Below, piece by piece: positions 5,450-5,986 of a stretch of 5,986 nucleotides of DNA. Under the pieces are notes generated by a model. The model ran no database searches. It was not told the DNA's origin and worked only from the letters and a program-made list of their open reading frames with translations. The stretch comes from an uncultured Veillonella sp. GTDB taxonomy: Bacteria > Bacillota > Negativicutes > Veillonellales > Veillonellaceae. The position numbers were made by a program, and so were the translations under genes. The stretch is from assembly GCA_902466275.1 (NCBI GenBank), contig CABQQJ010000056.1, forward strand, positions 1 to 5,986, read 5' to 3'. Numbering within the stretch: the first letter of the stretch is position 1; the number at the start of each line of letters is the position of its first letter.

Positions 5450-5986
5450 ATGATCACGGTGTACAAACACATAGAAGAAGAGTTAGTTTCAGACTGCACT
5501 GTATCAGATGCCACAAAAGGTTCTTGGGTAAATTTGGTGAACCCAGACCCCGATGAGTTGTCCCTCATCAATATTTTGACGGAAATTCCAACGGACGTTT
5601 TAAAGACCGCTCTCGATATGGAAGAACGTTCTCACGTGGAGTTAGAGGACAATTATATTTTCGTGGTTATCAACATTCCTGCGATTCGTGGTAATGATAT
5701 GTACGATACGGTGCCACTTGGTATCTTTTTGACGCCTGACTTCTTCATTACCGTATGTCTTGAAGAGTCTGAGGTGTTGTATCCGTTCATTTCAAATCAA
5801 CTGTCTACATTCTATACATATAAAAAGACGCGGTTCTTGTTCCAGATCTTGTACCGTACAGCTACATTGTTCTTACGTTACTTGCAACAAATTAACCGCC
5901 GTACCGACGATATTGAAGTTCAGTTGCGTCATACGACGAAGAACAAAGACTTCTTCCAATTGTTGGAATTACAGAAATCCATGACA
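5450..5986 (+). CDS. corA: CorA-family divalent cation (Mg2+/Co2+) transporter, N-terminal part
   Basis: The first 179 codons are open to the right edge, so the gene is cut by the window. ATG 5450 has a textbook AAGGAGG (5437-5443) six bases upstream. The visible part is the cytoplasmic alpha/beta domain of CorA. Landmarks are WVNLVNPDPDEL (26-37), the helix then strand ALDMEERSHVELEDNYIFVVINIP (split at about residue 66), and LGIFLTPDFFITVC (90-103). A long charged and aromatic helix begins near residue 128 (RFLFQILYRTATLFLRYLQ). CorA forms pentamers that let Mg2+ into the cell. The two C-terminal membrane helices and the GMN selectivity motif lie outside, so Mg2+ cannot be told from Zn2+ (ZntB) or Co2+ transport here. 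It has its own promoter and is separated from the metal ATPase by a terminator. Confidence 0.88.
   Translation, partial: MITVYKHIEEELVSDCTVSDATKGSWVNLVNPDPDELSLINILTEIPTDVLKTALDMEERSHVELEDNYIFVVINIPAIRGNDMYDTVPLGIFLTPDFFITVCLEESEVLYPFISNQLSTFYTYKKTRFLFQILYRTATLFLRYLQQINRRTDDIEVQLRHTTKNKDFFQLLELQKSMT

Noticed and set aside
5760..5984. 74-codon + strand open frame inside the corA region
   Set aside because: It is an alternative frame of the clear CorA frame that opens at 5450; its Cys/Arg-rich product looks like nothing real.

Overview
The window looks like chromosomal DNA of a low-GC, Gram-negative-type Firmicute. Veillonella or a close Negativicutes relative is my best guess. This rests on the AT-rich spacers, strong AAGGAGG-type ribosome binding sites, a Y-family polymerase/YolD pair of Firmicutes type, and codon use. 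It is inference, because no taxonomic marker such as rRNA is present. All five genes read on the + strand. I see no tRNA, rRNA, insertion sequence, CRISPR array or phage module.

Left part (1-895): the 3' end of a UvrX/UmuC-like Y-family translesion DNA polymerase, followed after 81 bases by a small YolD-like protein. This is a damage-tolerance pair. Middle left (896-2600): a promoter and a single gene fusing an ABC permease to a quaternary-amine type substrate-binding domain (OpuF/OpuB/EgtU architecture). No ATPase gene lies beside it. Middle right (2601-4985): a 255-base control region with a near-consensus sigma-A promoter and a SmtB/ArsR-type operator, driving a P1B-2 (Zn/Cd/Pb) efflux ATPase with one CxxC metal-binding domain and a His/Asp-rich linker.

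Right part (4986-5986): a 464-base spacer with a strong terminator that can work in both directions, a possible relic of a minus-strand gene, and a cluster of inverted repeats. It ends in a good promoter and the first 179 codons of a CorA-family divalent cation transporter that runs off the window.

The genes form at least three transcription units: polymerase-yolD, the transporter fusion possibly with read-through, and the metal ATPase; corA is a fourth. The shared theme is loose: stress tolerance and solute or metal homeostasis. Nothing here amounts to a clearly new multi-gene system. The points most worth a second look are the metal-sensor operator without its regulator, the ABC fusion without an ATPase, the dyad cluster before corA, and the possible gene relic facing the bidirectional terminator.
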